Source: Meconema thalassinum (taxonomy: Eukaryota > Arthropoda > Insecta > Orthoptera > Tettigoniidae). From it: a stretch of DNA of 64,000 nt. The notes below the pieces were generated by a model. The model searched no databases. It was not told the origin of the DNA and saw only the letters and a program-made list of their open reading frames with translations. Positions within the stretch are counted from its first letter, which is position 1; each line of letters begins with the position of its first letter. Shown here piece after piece: positions 11,559 to 22,440 of this stretch. A program made the position numbers and the translations under genes. The stretch covers positions 1,080,645,788 to 1,080,709,787 of the forward strand of contig OX336389.2 of the NCBI GenBank assembly GCA_946902985.2. Direction: 5' to 3'.

Positions 11559-12324
11559 TGTTACGTGCCACCCCTCTAGTGGCAGTTTTGTTAACTGGAT
11601 TACGGTGGGTAGGAAGCACAACACCAATTACTGCTTAAAGAAGTAATTAACTTTATTGCGGCCAGAAAATTACACTACTCATCAGCAATTACAGACAATA
11701 GGAACCTTACTCCAGTTTCCTCAAGTCTCTTGCTTGTGGAGAGCTCTTGCCCTTTCACTTGTCAACAAACCACAGAAGTTAATCCTGCCGCTAATGAGCC
11801 TAGTGGCCTTGACAGAACTACATGCAACTTCTTCCTAATGTGCGCCTACTACAGTACTTACGAGCACTTGCTGCGCGCTGTTCACAAGCTGGGAGAAACA
11901 ATGTCACTGGATTTCGACACCACAATATCTCAGACACTCCGTGAAAGCACACTCACTCAGAACACGGCAGTCCCCAGTATGTTTCTCACTTCGCCGCTAT
12001 ACTAGGGGTTTCGCAAGTCACCACACTTCTGTCGCTCAGAATAAACGCTCACACTAGCTCGTAAAACACAACAACAACCCCCGCTTGACAGGTCGCACTT
12101 ATATAGCAGGCCGGTGACTCAATACATGCTTCTAGATCCATCCAGGGTTCACGGCTTCTCGAGGTTTCCATCGCTGGTCCAGTCACGAATATTCTGGACT
12201 ATCCCTTTGTCTTAGTAGCCCTGTTGCATAAGGCACACGCAATACAGGAGGCAGGCCATAGCCCAGCCCCTGGGGCAGTTGTGACTCAAGCGGCGAGCGA
12301 TGACACAAACTCACAGCCGTAACA
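11559..12324 (-). repeat. 3' LTR of Gypsy element B
   Basis: 766 bp. It has TGTTACG/CGTAACA terminal inverted repeats and matches 17,670-18,435 except for about four differences (two substitutions near 11,575-11,592 and two single-base indels near 11,650 and 12,009). On the minus strand it contains CTATATAAG (reverse of 12,098-12,106) and AATAAA (reverse of 11,652-11,657). Confidence 0.95.
12098..12106 (-). promoter_or_regulatory. TATA box in 3' LTR of element B
   Basis: CTATATAAG on the minus strand, well placed inside the LTR. The identical box lies at 18,209-18,217 in the 5' LTR, where it would drive element transcription. Confidence 0.55.
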
Positions 12325-12337
12325 CCACCCCCTTCCT
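12325..12337 (-). promoter_or_regulatory. polypurine tract of element B
   Basis: AGGAAGGGGGTGG on the minus strand directly abuts the TGTTACGG start of the 3' LTR. That is the required place for plus-strand primer formation. Confidence 0.8.
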
Positions 12338-12361
12338 AAAAAGGCTGATCGTCCCGATCAA

Positions 12362-14902
12362 TCATTGGTCCGTCTGTGTCCCTCCGTAGGCTGCCAGGCG
12401 ATCTCGATGCACGATCTTCATCTTCGCCCTCGGGCTCCGCTGGATCCTGTAGACGACATCGTTGATCCGTTTCACGACTCGGTACGGGCCCTCCCAGGAC
12501 TTCTGAAGTTTGGGTGACAGGCCTTTCTTCCGTAATGGGTTGAAGAGCCAGACCAGGTCGTCCTCGTGGAATCCGCCGGCATCCGTCTGCTGGTCGTATC
12601 GGGTCTTCATTCGGTCGGTCTCGATCCGCAGTTTCCTCCTCGCGAACGCGTGCACGTCCTCCAGTTGGTCGACCAGTTCTTGACAATACTGGCTTACCGG
12701 GATCGGATCATTCCCAGGTCGGCCGAAGGCAAGATCGACAGGTAGACGGAGCTCCCTCCCAAACATGGCCCGGGCTGGTGTGCACCCGGTGGCTTCATGC
12801 ACGGCGGCGTGGTAGGTCAGGAGAAATAGTGGAAGATGTTTGTCCCAATCCCTCTGGTGCTCGCTGACGACTATTCGGAGATGGTTCTCGATGGTTCGAT
12901 TGAATCGCTCTACCATCCCGTCGGACTGAGGGTGTAGCGGCGTCGTCCTTGTCTTCCGGATTCCCAGCAGCTGGCATAGGTTCTGGAACACCTGCGACTC
13001 GAAGTTCCTCCCTTGGTCGGAGTGCAGCTCCAGGGGTACTCCGTACCGGCTGACGAATTCTTTCACCAGGGTCTCTGCAATCGTCGCGGCTTCTTGGTTA
13101 GGGAGCGCATACGCCTCCGGCCATTTGGTAAAGTAGTCGCTGACGACTAATATGTAGCGGTTCCCTGCCTCGCTTAACGGGAATGGCCCAGCAACATCGA
13201 TGGCCACTCTCTCCATGGGGCCGCCCACGTTGTAGGTCTTCAGTGGGCCCCATCGTCTTCGTCCTGGGCCCTTGCTGGCTGCGCAATCGTGGCACCTCGC
13301 GCAGTGATTCTCCACGTCTGTTCGGCATCCGATCCAGTAGAACCGCTCTCTCAGCTTCTCCAGGGTCTTCTTTATCCCTAGGTGTCCACCAGATGATCCT
13401 CCATGAACTTCCTTCAGGACTTCCTCTGTCATAGCCTTTGGAACGACGACTTGTTCCCGAGATGTCTTCCCGTCGGTGCTCTCCCAGGTACGGCAGATGA
13501 GGCCATCCCTTACAATCAGCGAGTCCCACTGTGCCCAATAGGACTTAAACGTTGGGCTGCAGTCACTCACAATGTTCCACCCGGGTCTGGGGACACAGGC
13601 CCTCTTCCATTCGGCTATCAGTCCCAGGTCATCATCTTCTGCTTGTGCCCGCGTGAAAGATTCGCGGCTCCAGTTCCCTTGAAGTTCCACAGTAGTCCGT
13701 CGGCACAGTATCCCGGTGTTCTCCTCCCTTCGGGCACAGAAGGTGCAGTCTTCGGGGCACGGTCTTCGTGACAGGGCGTCGGCGTTAGAATGCAGTTGGC
13801 CTTTCCTGTGCTGAATCTCAAAGTTGTACTGTTGAAGCCTCTCTAACCACCGCGCGAGTTGACCCTCGGGCTGCTTGAAGTTCAGGAGCCACCGCAGGGA
13901 TGCATGGTCGGTCCTGATGAGAAATTCTTGCCCGTACAGGTACTTGTGGAAGTGTTCAATGGTCTTCACGATGGCGAGCAGCTCCTTCCTGGTGACGCAG
14001 TAGTTCCTTTCTGGCTTTGACAAGGCCTTGCTGAAGTAGGCCACTACTCTCTCCTCGCCGTCCACTACCTGCGACAGGATTCCCCCTATGCCAAAGTCGC
14101 TGGCATCGGTATCGACGATGAACCTTGTTCCAGGTCTGGGGTAGGCCAGAATAGACGCGGTGCACAGAGCCTGCTTGAGTTGTTCGAAGGCACTGTGGCA
14201 TTCTGCTGTCCACGTGAAGAGTTGGTCCTTCTCAGTCAGTCGATGTAAAGGTTTGGCGATGTCGGCGAATCCTCTCACGAAGCGACGGTAATAAGTGCAG
14301 AGTCCCAGGAAGCTTCGTAGTTGGGACTTGTCCTTCGGAACTGGCCACTCCCTCACAGCTGCGGTCTTTTCTGGTTCGGTGCGCACCCCCTCCTCGGAGA
14401 CAATATGCCCAAGGTACTGGACCTGCTTCTGGAAGAGATGACACTTCTTGGGGCTCAACTTCAGCTGGGCAGCCCGTAGCTTCATCAAGATCTCCTTCAG
14501 GTTGCTGTAGTGCTCATCGAAGCTTTTTCCCAGAACGATGACGTCGTCTAGGTAGACCAGGCAGGTCTTCCAGTGAAGTCCCCTCAGAATGGACTCCATT
14601 AGCCTTTCGAAGGTCGCAGGGGCGTTGCACAGACCGAATGGCATGACGGTGAACTGCCAGAGCCCGCTGCCCACAGAGAACGCAGTTTTCTCGCGGTCCT
14701 TAGGGTGGACCTCTACCTGCCAGTAGCCACTCTTCAAATCCAAGGTGGAGAACCATCTTGATCCTGATATGGTGTCCAGCGTGTCGTCGATCCGGGGTAG
14801 AGGGTAGCTGTCCTTCTTCGTGACGTCGTTCACCTGCTGTAGTCCACGCAGAACCTGGTGGAACCGTCCTTCTTCTTCACTAGCACGACCGGAGAACTCC
14901 AA
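12362..14902 (-). pseudogene. pol of Gypsy element B: RT, RNase H, integrase
   Basis: A minus-strand frame of 846 codons. The first 25 or so are an out-of-frame lead-in, because a frameshift near 14,835 separates this frame from the upstream gag-protease frame. RT shows YPLPRIDDTLD, FSTLDLKSGYWQ and the catalytic YLDD at residues 117-120. RNase H shows VDTDASDFGIGG, RKELLAIV and RTDHASL. Integrase follows with its HHCC finger (HLGIKKTLEKL, then CARCHDC), a DDE core (AIDVAGPFP, HSDQGRNFES, GMVERFNRTIE) and a GPY/F motif (WEGPYRVVKRIND). Apart from the frameshift the domains look intact. It has no env. Confidence 0.9.
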
Positions 14903-16800
14903 GTACTATGTGATGGCTCGATCACCCCTTGCTCCTTCATCTCTTCTACCATCCGGTCGACTTCGGCTTGCTTGGCGAGCGGGACACGTAGGAATGGGGC
15001 CCTAATCGGTGCGCTGTCCCCAACGTCGATTCTGTGCTGGACCAAGCTTGTCCTGCCGAAGTCTTTGCTCCCCACGGAGAAGACATCCTGGAATTCGCGT
15101 AGCAGGTCCTGAAGTTGGCGTGATTGCTCTTCGTCTAAATGGTCCTGGGATCCTTGGTACAGCTTCTGTAGTTCTTCTGGCAGGGCGCGTCTTCTTCGGT
15201 TGTCCGTCTGCAGGTGTCCGTCCGTCGTTTCTGTGATGCGGGCAATCCAGGTAACGGGCTCGCAGACTCCTAGGTTGGTGTCCCGGTGAACCGTAATATC
15301 GTAGTCGTTCAGGTTGGACAGGCGGACGTACGGCCGAGACGTCGTGTTGATGAGGGTCTTGGCAACTAGCAATCCTTTTGTCTGGATGTCCTCATATTTT
15401 GGCTCGATGACAGCCGCCACTCCCTCAGCAGCTCCGTCGACAATTACGGCAGCGCTGACCTCCGTCCTGGCGGGAACGATGACGTCTTCTCTCAGCCTTA
15501 CTCGCCGTGCGGTGATGGACACGTGCGCAGGTTGCAAAGCAAGTTCCTCACCTCCGAAGTGCAGAGTGTTGGTACTCAGATCCAAGATGATGTTGTTCTG
15601 GTCCAGGAAGTCCATTCCGATGATCACTTCATTTGATACGTCAGCCACAAGCACTGGATGCTTTATCGCCCGTCGACCAATGACGAACTCCAGCGATGCT
15701 TCGCCGTGTACCGGTGCGGTCTCTCCGGTCGCGGTTATTAGCTGGAGGTTCCTTTGTGTGGGTTGCACTCTCCACTTCGGGATCACGGTGGGACTGACGA
15801 TGGTCCTCGATGCTCCCGTGTCGATTAGCATGGGCCAGCTCTCTCCGTTGACGACTCCGTCGACCATCAGGCTGCTATTATCCCTCCGTAACTGCGTCAC
15901 ACGAACTTGGACTGCCGGGGCTTGACGACTGTCACAGGCCAACCTTTGCCCCCCTAGGCTGGCTGATACTTGCTTTCCTGGGCAGCGCGGTTTCCCTACG
16001 ACTGACTGTCCCGACGGAAACCCTTGGCGGCGGCGATCACCGCAGTCCTTGCTCAGGTGGCCTCTCTTACGGCAGGTCCAGCAGGTCGGTAGTCCTCTTC
16101 CGGGCCGCCTCTCCGGATGTCCTTCGGCTACGTTTTTGCTCGTGGTACCGCGACTATCAAAGAAACGGCTTAGCGCCTCCATTAATTCGTCGGCCAGGGG
16201 CTTGGTCACGTTGGTTTTTACTGGTTCGTCGACGTCCACTTGACGCACCCGCGCGTGCATTCTGGATGCCTGTTTTGCCGTCTCGAACTCAAGTGCGTGG
16301 CTCAGCGCATCTGCCAGGGTCTTATTGCGCGCAAGACGCAGCGCCTGTTGAGTGTCCGAGTCCCTTAGCCCGTCGGTGAAAGTCTGCGTCGCTATCTGCT
16401 CCAGAAAGTCGGCCGGCGCTGTTGGGTAGGCGAGCCTTACGAGGCGTGCGATGTCCATCTCGAACTCCTGCAGGGTTTCCGCGTTCTTCTGTACCCGGGT
16501 CCGGAGCTGCATCTGATAGGCCTGCTGAAGATGGCTATCTCCATATCGGGACTCCATATGGGCGATCAGGGAAGCGTAGTCCTGGGATCCAGTCGGGATG
16601 GCCTGAAGGAAGTTAAGGGCGTCACCTCTCAGCGCTACAATGAGAGCTGTAGCCTTTTCTGTGTTGTTCCAGTTATTTATGGAACAGGCCGCCTCGAACT
16701 GACGTAAGTAGGTGCTCCACGGGACCTTTCAGTCGAAGGTTGGGGGCGTCACTCTGCTATGTCCCGTTCCTGATATTCCCGGTGTAACGGTGGGCGGGCG

Positions 16801-17110
16801 TTGGCGCAGCTCGGCAACTTCCTTTTGTAAGGCGTTGAATTTCTCCTCCACCCCCATCAGCGGGCGTTGGCACAGCTCGGCAACTTCCACTTGTAAGGCG
16901 TTGAATTTCTCCTCCACCCCCATCAGCGGTCGTTGGCACAGCTCGGCAACTTCCACTTGCAAGGCGTTGAATTTCTCCTCCACCCCCGTCAGTGGGCGTA
17001 GGCGCAGCTCGGCAACTTCCTTTTGTAAGACGTTGAATTTCTCCTCCACCCCCATCAGCGGGCGTTGGCGCAGCTCGGCAACTTCCACTTGTAAGGCGTC
17101 GAACTTCTTT
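16801..17110 (-). repeat. 66-bp tandem repeat inside gag of element B
   Basis: Five units begin at 16,801, 16,867, 16,933, 16,999 and 17,065. Each encodes 22 residues of the type EEKFNALQVEVAELCQRPLM. The units differ by only a few bases and have a hydrophobic spacing that suits a coiled coil. Confidence 0.9.
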
Positions 17111-17254
17111 TCCACTGCCGTGACTTCCTCACGCAGACCCAGTTCTAATTTCTTCAGGTCCTGTGTCAACTTATTCTGACCGTCTTCCATCTTCTTCTGG
17201 CCGTCCTCTATCCTCTTCAGGTCCTCCGCTAGCTTATTTTGACCGTCTTCTAGT

Positions 17255-17520
17255 TTGGCAGGTCCTCGGCTAACTTCTTCTGGCCGTCTTCTAGTTTGGC
17301 AGTTAGGTCCTCGGCTAACTTCTTCTGGCCGTCCTCCATCTTCTTCTGGCCGTCCTCCATCTTCTTCAGGTCCTCCGCTAACTTATTTTGACCGTCTTCC
17401 ATCTTCTTCTGGCCGTCTTCTAGCTTCTTCTGGCCGTCTTCTAATTTGGCAGTTAGCTCCTTAGTTAAATTCTTCTGGCCGTCCTCCATCTTGGTTTCCA
17501 TGCCATTTAACTTTTCTAGC
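17255..17520 (-). repeat. heptad-encoding tandem repeat inside gag of element B
   Basis: Units of GGCCGTC(C/T)TC-type sequence repeat many times and encode (K)MEDGQKK and KLAEDL blocks. One block at about 17,262 lacks 4 bases relative to its neighbour at about 17,300. This shifts the reading frame and is consistent with slippage in a repeat. Confidence 0.8.
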
Positions 17521-17650
17521 AATGCTGCCAATTTCTCCTCCATTTTAGTTGTTTGTCTTGTAAAGGGCATGCACTCACAGGAAAATTAGAGAAAATGACC
17601 TGCTCGGGTTTTGAAACCAGGACCGTCAGGTGTTGTGCTTGAGTTCGTAA

Positions 17651-17667
17651 TCCCACTTCTGACACCA
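17651..17667 (-). promoter_or_regulatory. primer-binding site of element B (tRNA-Leu type)
   Basis: On the minus strand TGGTGTCAGAAGTGGGA lies two bases after the end of the 5' LTR. It is complementary to a tRNA 3' end of the form TCCCACTTCTGACACCA, which I associate with leucine tRNAs. The position is seen; the tRNA identity is from memory. Confidence 0.75.
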
Positions 17668-17669
17668 GT

Positions 17670-18435
17670 TGTTACGTGCCACCCCCCTAGTGGCACTTTT
17701 GTTAACTGGATTACGGTGGGTAGGAAGCACAACACCAATTACTGCTTAAAGAAGTAATTAATCTTTATTGCGGCCAGAAAATTACACTACTCATCAGCAA
17801 TTACAGACAATAGGAACCTTACTCCAGTTTCCTCAAGTCTCTTGCTTGTGGAGAGCTCTTGCCCTTTCACTTGTCAACAAACCACAGAAGTTAATCCTGC
17901 CGCTAATGAGCCTAGTGGCCTTGACAGAACTACATGCAACTTCTTCCTAATGTGCGCCTACTACAGTACTTACGAGCACTTGCTGCGCGCTGTTCACAAG
18001 CTGGGAGAAACAATGTCACTGGATTTCGACACCACAATATCTCAGACACTCCGTGAAAGCACACTCACTCAGAACACGGCAGTCCCCAGTATGTTTCTCA
18101 CTTCGCCGCTATACTAGGGGTTCGCAAGTCACCACACTTCTGTCGCTCAGAATAAACGCTCACACTAGCTCGTAAAACACAACAACAACCCCCGCTTGAC
18201 AGGTCGCACTTATATAGCAGGCCGGTGACTCAATACATGCTTCTAGATCCATCCAGGGTTCACGGCTTCTCGAGGTTTCCATCGCTGGTCCAGTCACGAA
18301 TATTCTGGACTATCCCTTTGTCTTAGTAGCCCTGTTGCATAAGGCACACGCAATACAGGAGGCAGGCCATAGCCCAGCCCCTGGGGCAGTTGTGACTCAA
18401 GCGGCGAGCGATGACACAAACTCACAGCCGTAACA
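17670..18435 (-). repeat. 5' LTR of Gypsy element B
   Basis: 766 bp, nearly identical to 11,559-12,324. It holds the TATA-like CTATATAAG (reverse of 18,209-18,217) and AATAAA (reverse of 17,764-17,769) on the minus strand. Transcription is therefore expected to start below 18,209 and run towards lower coordinates. Confidence 0.95.
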
Positions 18436-18936
18436 CCATATAACATCCTAACCTATTGTTTGATATAGCAAAAATCAAAATTTAATGTGAAGTGGCCACA
18501 TTATTAATTAATAAATGTTGATAAAATTATTAAGTACATGATATTTTATAAAACATGATAACTCTTTAAATATGAGCTTAATGGTTGTTTTCTTTCTTTC
18601 TTTCATTTGAATTGAAACTGACAGAATATTTTAGAGGATGGACTAAGATGAGATCTCTTAGTGCATTCTAATTAATTTGGTAGATTTTTTAAATATATAT
18701 ATATATATAATTTTTACATTTTATTACCTGTTTATATCATTATATTAAGCCTAAATTTTGTCTCAGTTCCATTATTTTAGTTCATCCTCTATAGAATTCT
18801 TATTTGTATAACTGTGCAAAGTTTCATTTAGATCAGACAAATGGTTCTTGTGATATTACGTTTCTTGTTTGAAAAAAATAAGTTTTGAGGAAATCGCATG
18901 TGAAATTGTCACACACAGTTCTAATCACAGTTCACC

Positions 18937-19579
18937 TTAGAAGGCTCCATTGGCATATGTTATACCCTCCTTCTGGATGTTCTTGGATTGTTCTTCCACT
19001 CTGAGTCTTCGTCTAGTCCTTCTAGCCTTCGAAGTTGAGTTTCTTACTTTTTTTTCAGCAGAATCTACACGTACCTTGTCTAACTGGCTCAAAGCTTCCA
19101 CAATATTCTTCCCAATTTTGATTCCCAGTGCCTGTAGTACTTGTAGACTACTGATAGCTCCACCATTAAAACTGGCCACTGCACTGTAGGTTGTTATTTG
19201 AACAATTTTATTACCATTGCATGATGTTTTGGGACGAATGGGCCAAATTTTACAGTTGAATGACTCCTTTGCATTTTGGTTTCTTCCTTTTAATTAATTA
19301 ATTTCACATTTCCATGACACAATTTGCATGACAAATGTTCACTTAAATTATCCACTAAAGAAGAAGAATCTATAATCCTACATGGCACTTTGTTAGTATC
19401 CTTATAATCACTGATAGGTGACCTACCCTTTGACCCAAGTTTCCTGGCTGATGCACTAGGCCTAGGCTACTCGTTATGTCAATAATAACATTGCCATTAT
19501 CACCTCTCTCTTCATTAGAAAAGCGATTTCCAGATATCTCGTATTTTTCCGTCTTGCAACGTTCCCTTTCTTAGGCATT
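18937..19579 (-). pseudogene. possible Mutator-like element, internally deleted protein remnant
   Basis: On the minus strand a Met-initiated start at 19,579 (MPKKGNVARRKNTRYLE) is followed, after stops and frameshifts, by SSLVDNLSEHLSCKLC, which holds a CxxC pair near 19,330. From 19,179 down to 18,937 an 80-residue tail reads NGGAISSLQVLQALGIK ... EGITYANGAF and ends in a stop. This start, CxxC and C-terminus resemble, from memory, arthropod proteins with a Mutator-like transposase domain, but the catalytic middle is absent. Surrounding AT-rich sequence from about 18,600 to 19,990 may be the rest of the element. Family assignment is tentative. Confidence 0.4.
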
Positions 19580-20237
19580 ATGATCACAATTTACAAAACA
19601 ATGTAATAAAAGCACGTGGAAAGTTCCAAACAAACTGCTACTACTACCGCTATGGAGTGCACAACAGTAACCTTGGAAACAGAAGTACAAAGCTTTCCAC
19701 TCTCAAGGACAACTCACTAAACCATGGGTACAGGCATGGCCTACGTGTATACTACCCATGCAGCCAGTGTTATAAGAAATTAACGAAAGGAGAAACCACA
19801 CAACCGTCTGGCGCTGTACATTTGCATCCATTGCTACGTAGCCACGCCCATCACAACGTGCAAGCTGTCACTAAAATGCAAATATCTCTAAAACTATGAG
19901 AAATTTTTACATAAAACTTCGTATTTAGAAAGCCTCAATCTTTCGTCTGAGATTTATTTTAAAATTACATTTTTTAGTATAATCTACTGTATGGTATTGA
20001 TAATTGGATCTCATTACCTGCCACAGTCTTAGAGCATTTCCCCAAACATATTGATGTGTTTAAGAGAAGATTGAAATTTTGTGTAAATACTACGAAGTAA
20101 TTACAATAGTTCCCAAATTACGACTTGTGCATAAGTATGTTTGATATCATTGTTGGTAACTTTCTGTAACTGTACAATTTGCCACTAGGGATTGACCCCC
20201 ATTTGCAAACAAATTATATTAATGAATGAATGAAATA

Positions 20238-20784
20238 TAAAGGATTTATCTTAATTATACCGACAAAAAAATCAGGGACGCTCTGCTTGTTATGTAAAAG
20301 ACGATGCCGCAATCGGATTGGCGGAGAAAATTTTTCCCTCCGAGAAAATGAGGTTACTTTGTTACTTCCAGGCGCGCGATTCAAATCTACGGCCGTATTT
20401 GCTGAGCCAGGCAGCAAGCCGCTGGCCACTGCTGTGGTTCAGGCAAGGGAAGGGAGTGTGATAGAAGGAGACAGAGATATGCTAGCGGGCATGCGGCAAG
20501 CCGAGGCGATCGAGGAAACTTGCGCATGCCCGCCTGCATATCTCTGTCACCTTCTATTACACCCCCTTCCCTTGCTTGAAACACAACGGTGGCCAGCGGC
20601 TTGCTCTCTAGCTCAGCAAATACGGCGAGTTCGTAGATTTGAATCGCGCGCCCGGAAGTAACAAAGTAACCTCATTTTCTCGGAGGGAAAAATTTTCGCC
20701 GCCAATCCAATTGCGGCATCGTCTTTTACATAACACGCAGAGCGTCCCTGATTTTTTTGTCGGTATAATTAAGATACACCCTGT
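20238..20784. repeat. long foldback palindrome (MITE-like)
   Basis: The left arm starts at 20,249 (TCTTAATTATACCGAC) and the right arm ends at 20,774 (GTCGGTATAATTAAGA). The two arms of about 250 bp are inverted copies with scattered mismatches, meeting near 20,512 with little spacer. The outermost bases extend the match weakly to ACAGGGTGTATCTTAA (reverse of 20,769-20,784). There is no coding potential. It could be a foldback transposon or an inverted duplication; RNA from it would form one long hairpin. Confidence 0.85.
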
Positions 20785-21285
20785 ATGTAAATGAGTCAGA
20801 AATGCTCTGCATTAATAATACGTACTTCGTCAGTGGCTCTGAATTCTGAACCAAACTTCCATTTCTCTTTCCTTCTATTTCATATTATTTTCAACACATT
20901 GACATACAGTTGAAATAGAATGCAAGAATTCATGTCCATTAAGGCAGGCACATCACTGAGATTCAAGATAATCGTTGCTGCAACCGCAAAATACAGTGTG
21001 CCATGTTTCTGTTCCCTTTCATTGTAATCCTCCTGTCTGGTCACCAAGTCGATATAATCAAAACATATTACCTTGTGGGAGTGAGGAATATTTCCGCAAA
21101 TTTATTACGTATCCTTTGGTGCATCCTGTATGTAGCCAAATAATATTTAGTTCGTGGAAAATATAGTGAAATGGATGGAGTCAAGGTGCAGATAAGCCAA
21201 TGCAGTGAGTTCTCATTGGCGATGTACTGTATTCTGCAAGAGCGAAGTTAGTGTAATGACGAAACACTCTCTACATCACTTGGTA
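20785..21285. other. no recognisable gene
   Basis: Mixed AT-rich sequence. I see no gene, RNA or repeat boundary. Confidence 0.5.
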
Positions 21286-22440
21286 TTTAGAACTACATTT
21301 CTTTATGGTAGTGAGAGCTGAGTGGATTAACGATATATCCTATGGAGGTTGGAGGTAACTGAGGATAGCACGAATGATTGTTGGGACAAATAGATGGAAG
21401 CAATGACTGGAGAGTACTCGTAATGAAGAGATAAAAGCTAAATTGAAAATGAACATGTTAGACGAAGCTGCTCGTATCAGGAGACTCAGTTGGTGGGGTC
21501 ATGTGATGAAAATGAGGAAGAGATTACCAAACAGGTTAAAACACATTGGTGACCGGATGCCTGGACATGTCACATCTCCTGTGGACCGGACATTTTGCTA
21601 CTGAGAATATTCCAGTGCACTAGATTATAAAAATGTACATAGTTGTGGAAATAACCTAGATATTATCTTTCTAGTTGATATGGGTATACACACACCCCTA
21701 GTAGTGGTCAAAGGGGTGATGTATTTGGAAACATGACACAATGTGTAGTGGCGGCTTACAGAAATAGCAGATGGAGTATATTTAAGGTTAGATTGGTCAA
21801 CAATCAAAGTACGGTATGTACTTTGGTTGTTATTACGTCGCCTAGAGACCTGAATATCACTCTCTCATTCAGTTTCCACTAATTCACTATAAATTGTGCC
21901 ATTTGAACGATAATATAAACGATAAATCTTATAATCTGATTATACAAGTCCTCCATCTTGTCATTGATTGAACCAACAGAAGGAAGTTCGATGTTTCGAA
22001 ACAAAATCAAAGAATAAAAGAAGGCCATGAATAGACGGAAGATGGCACATATACATCTACAAATATCCTTCTCAATGTGCTAGACCGAAATAGTTCAATA
22101 CATGGCCAAGAGATGTCGCAGGAAGACTGAAAACAATGACGTGTATAGAACCGAGATTTCTCGGGGCCCGTCATCTACCGCTGGCGAGCGTACTACGAGA
22201 TTTCTCGGGGCCCGTCTTCCATGTGATAATGAAATCTGCTAAAGATGGTAAGAGAATCAAAAGTAGACCTAGGAGGCAATGGTCGGATTCAGTGCTCTAC
22301 TATTTCAAAGTTAGAGGTGTAGAAGCAGGGGAGGTCACAGTGCTAACTGCTAATAGGGGATCATGGAATTGACTTGTTCGATAAGAGAGGCTTGCAGACA
22401 CTGGAATGGAAGGTAAATTGGTCTCATATGAAAATGAATG
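21286..22440 (+). pseudogene. LINE 3'-region relic, split by unrelated sequence
   Basis: Two degenerate stretches resemble the C-terminal tail of non-LTR retrotransposon RT proteins. At about 21,360-21,550, NEEIKAKLKMNMLDEAARI is followed by RRLSWWGHVMKM. At about 22,240-22,430, KRIKSRPRRQWSDSV is followed by a region with GVEAGEV. The roughly 650 bases between them do not fit the protein and may be an insertion. Stops occur throughout. No catalytic domain is left. Confidence 0.5.

Larger units (their letters stand above)
14830..17570 (-). pseudogene. gag-protease of Gypsy element B
   Basis: It starts at an ATG at 17,570 and runs to 14,830, where it breaks at the start of RT. The N-terminus is a coiled coil built of tandem KMEDGQK-like heptads, then five 22-residue repeats. 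The capsid-like part is followed by a single CCHC knuckle (CWTCRKRGHLSKDC) at about 16,040-16,080. The aspartic protease follows (MLIDTGASRTIVSP and VIIGMDFLDQNNIILD), then the RT N-terminus with VVLVKKKDGSTRFCVDY. Two breaks occur before RT: a missing 4 bases in one heptad repeat near 17,262, and a TGA at 16,729-16,731. Gag, protease and RT would otherwise share one frame, so no programmed frameshift is needed in this element. Confidence 0.88.
11559..18435 (-). mobile_element. Ty3/Gypsy LTR retrotransposon B, nearly complete and recent
   Basis: The element is 6,877 bp on the minus strand, bounded by two 766-bp LTRs with TGTTACG...CGTAACA ends. Inside are a primer-binding site, gag with CCHC knuckle, protease, RT, RNase H, integrase with a GPY/F motif, and a polypurine tract. 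The LTRs differ at about four positions by eye, so the insertion is young. Three lesions remain: a 4-bp deletion near 17,262, an in-frame TGA at 16,729-16,731, and a frameshift near 14,835. Both flanks show ATAT, but CC intervenes between the right LTR and its ATAT. Confidence 0.95.

Noticed and set aside
20230..20661. Open frame of 143 codons
   Set aside because: It lies across the foldback palindrome, and its counterpart on the other strand is a mirror of the same DNA. No protein signal.
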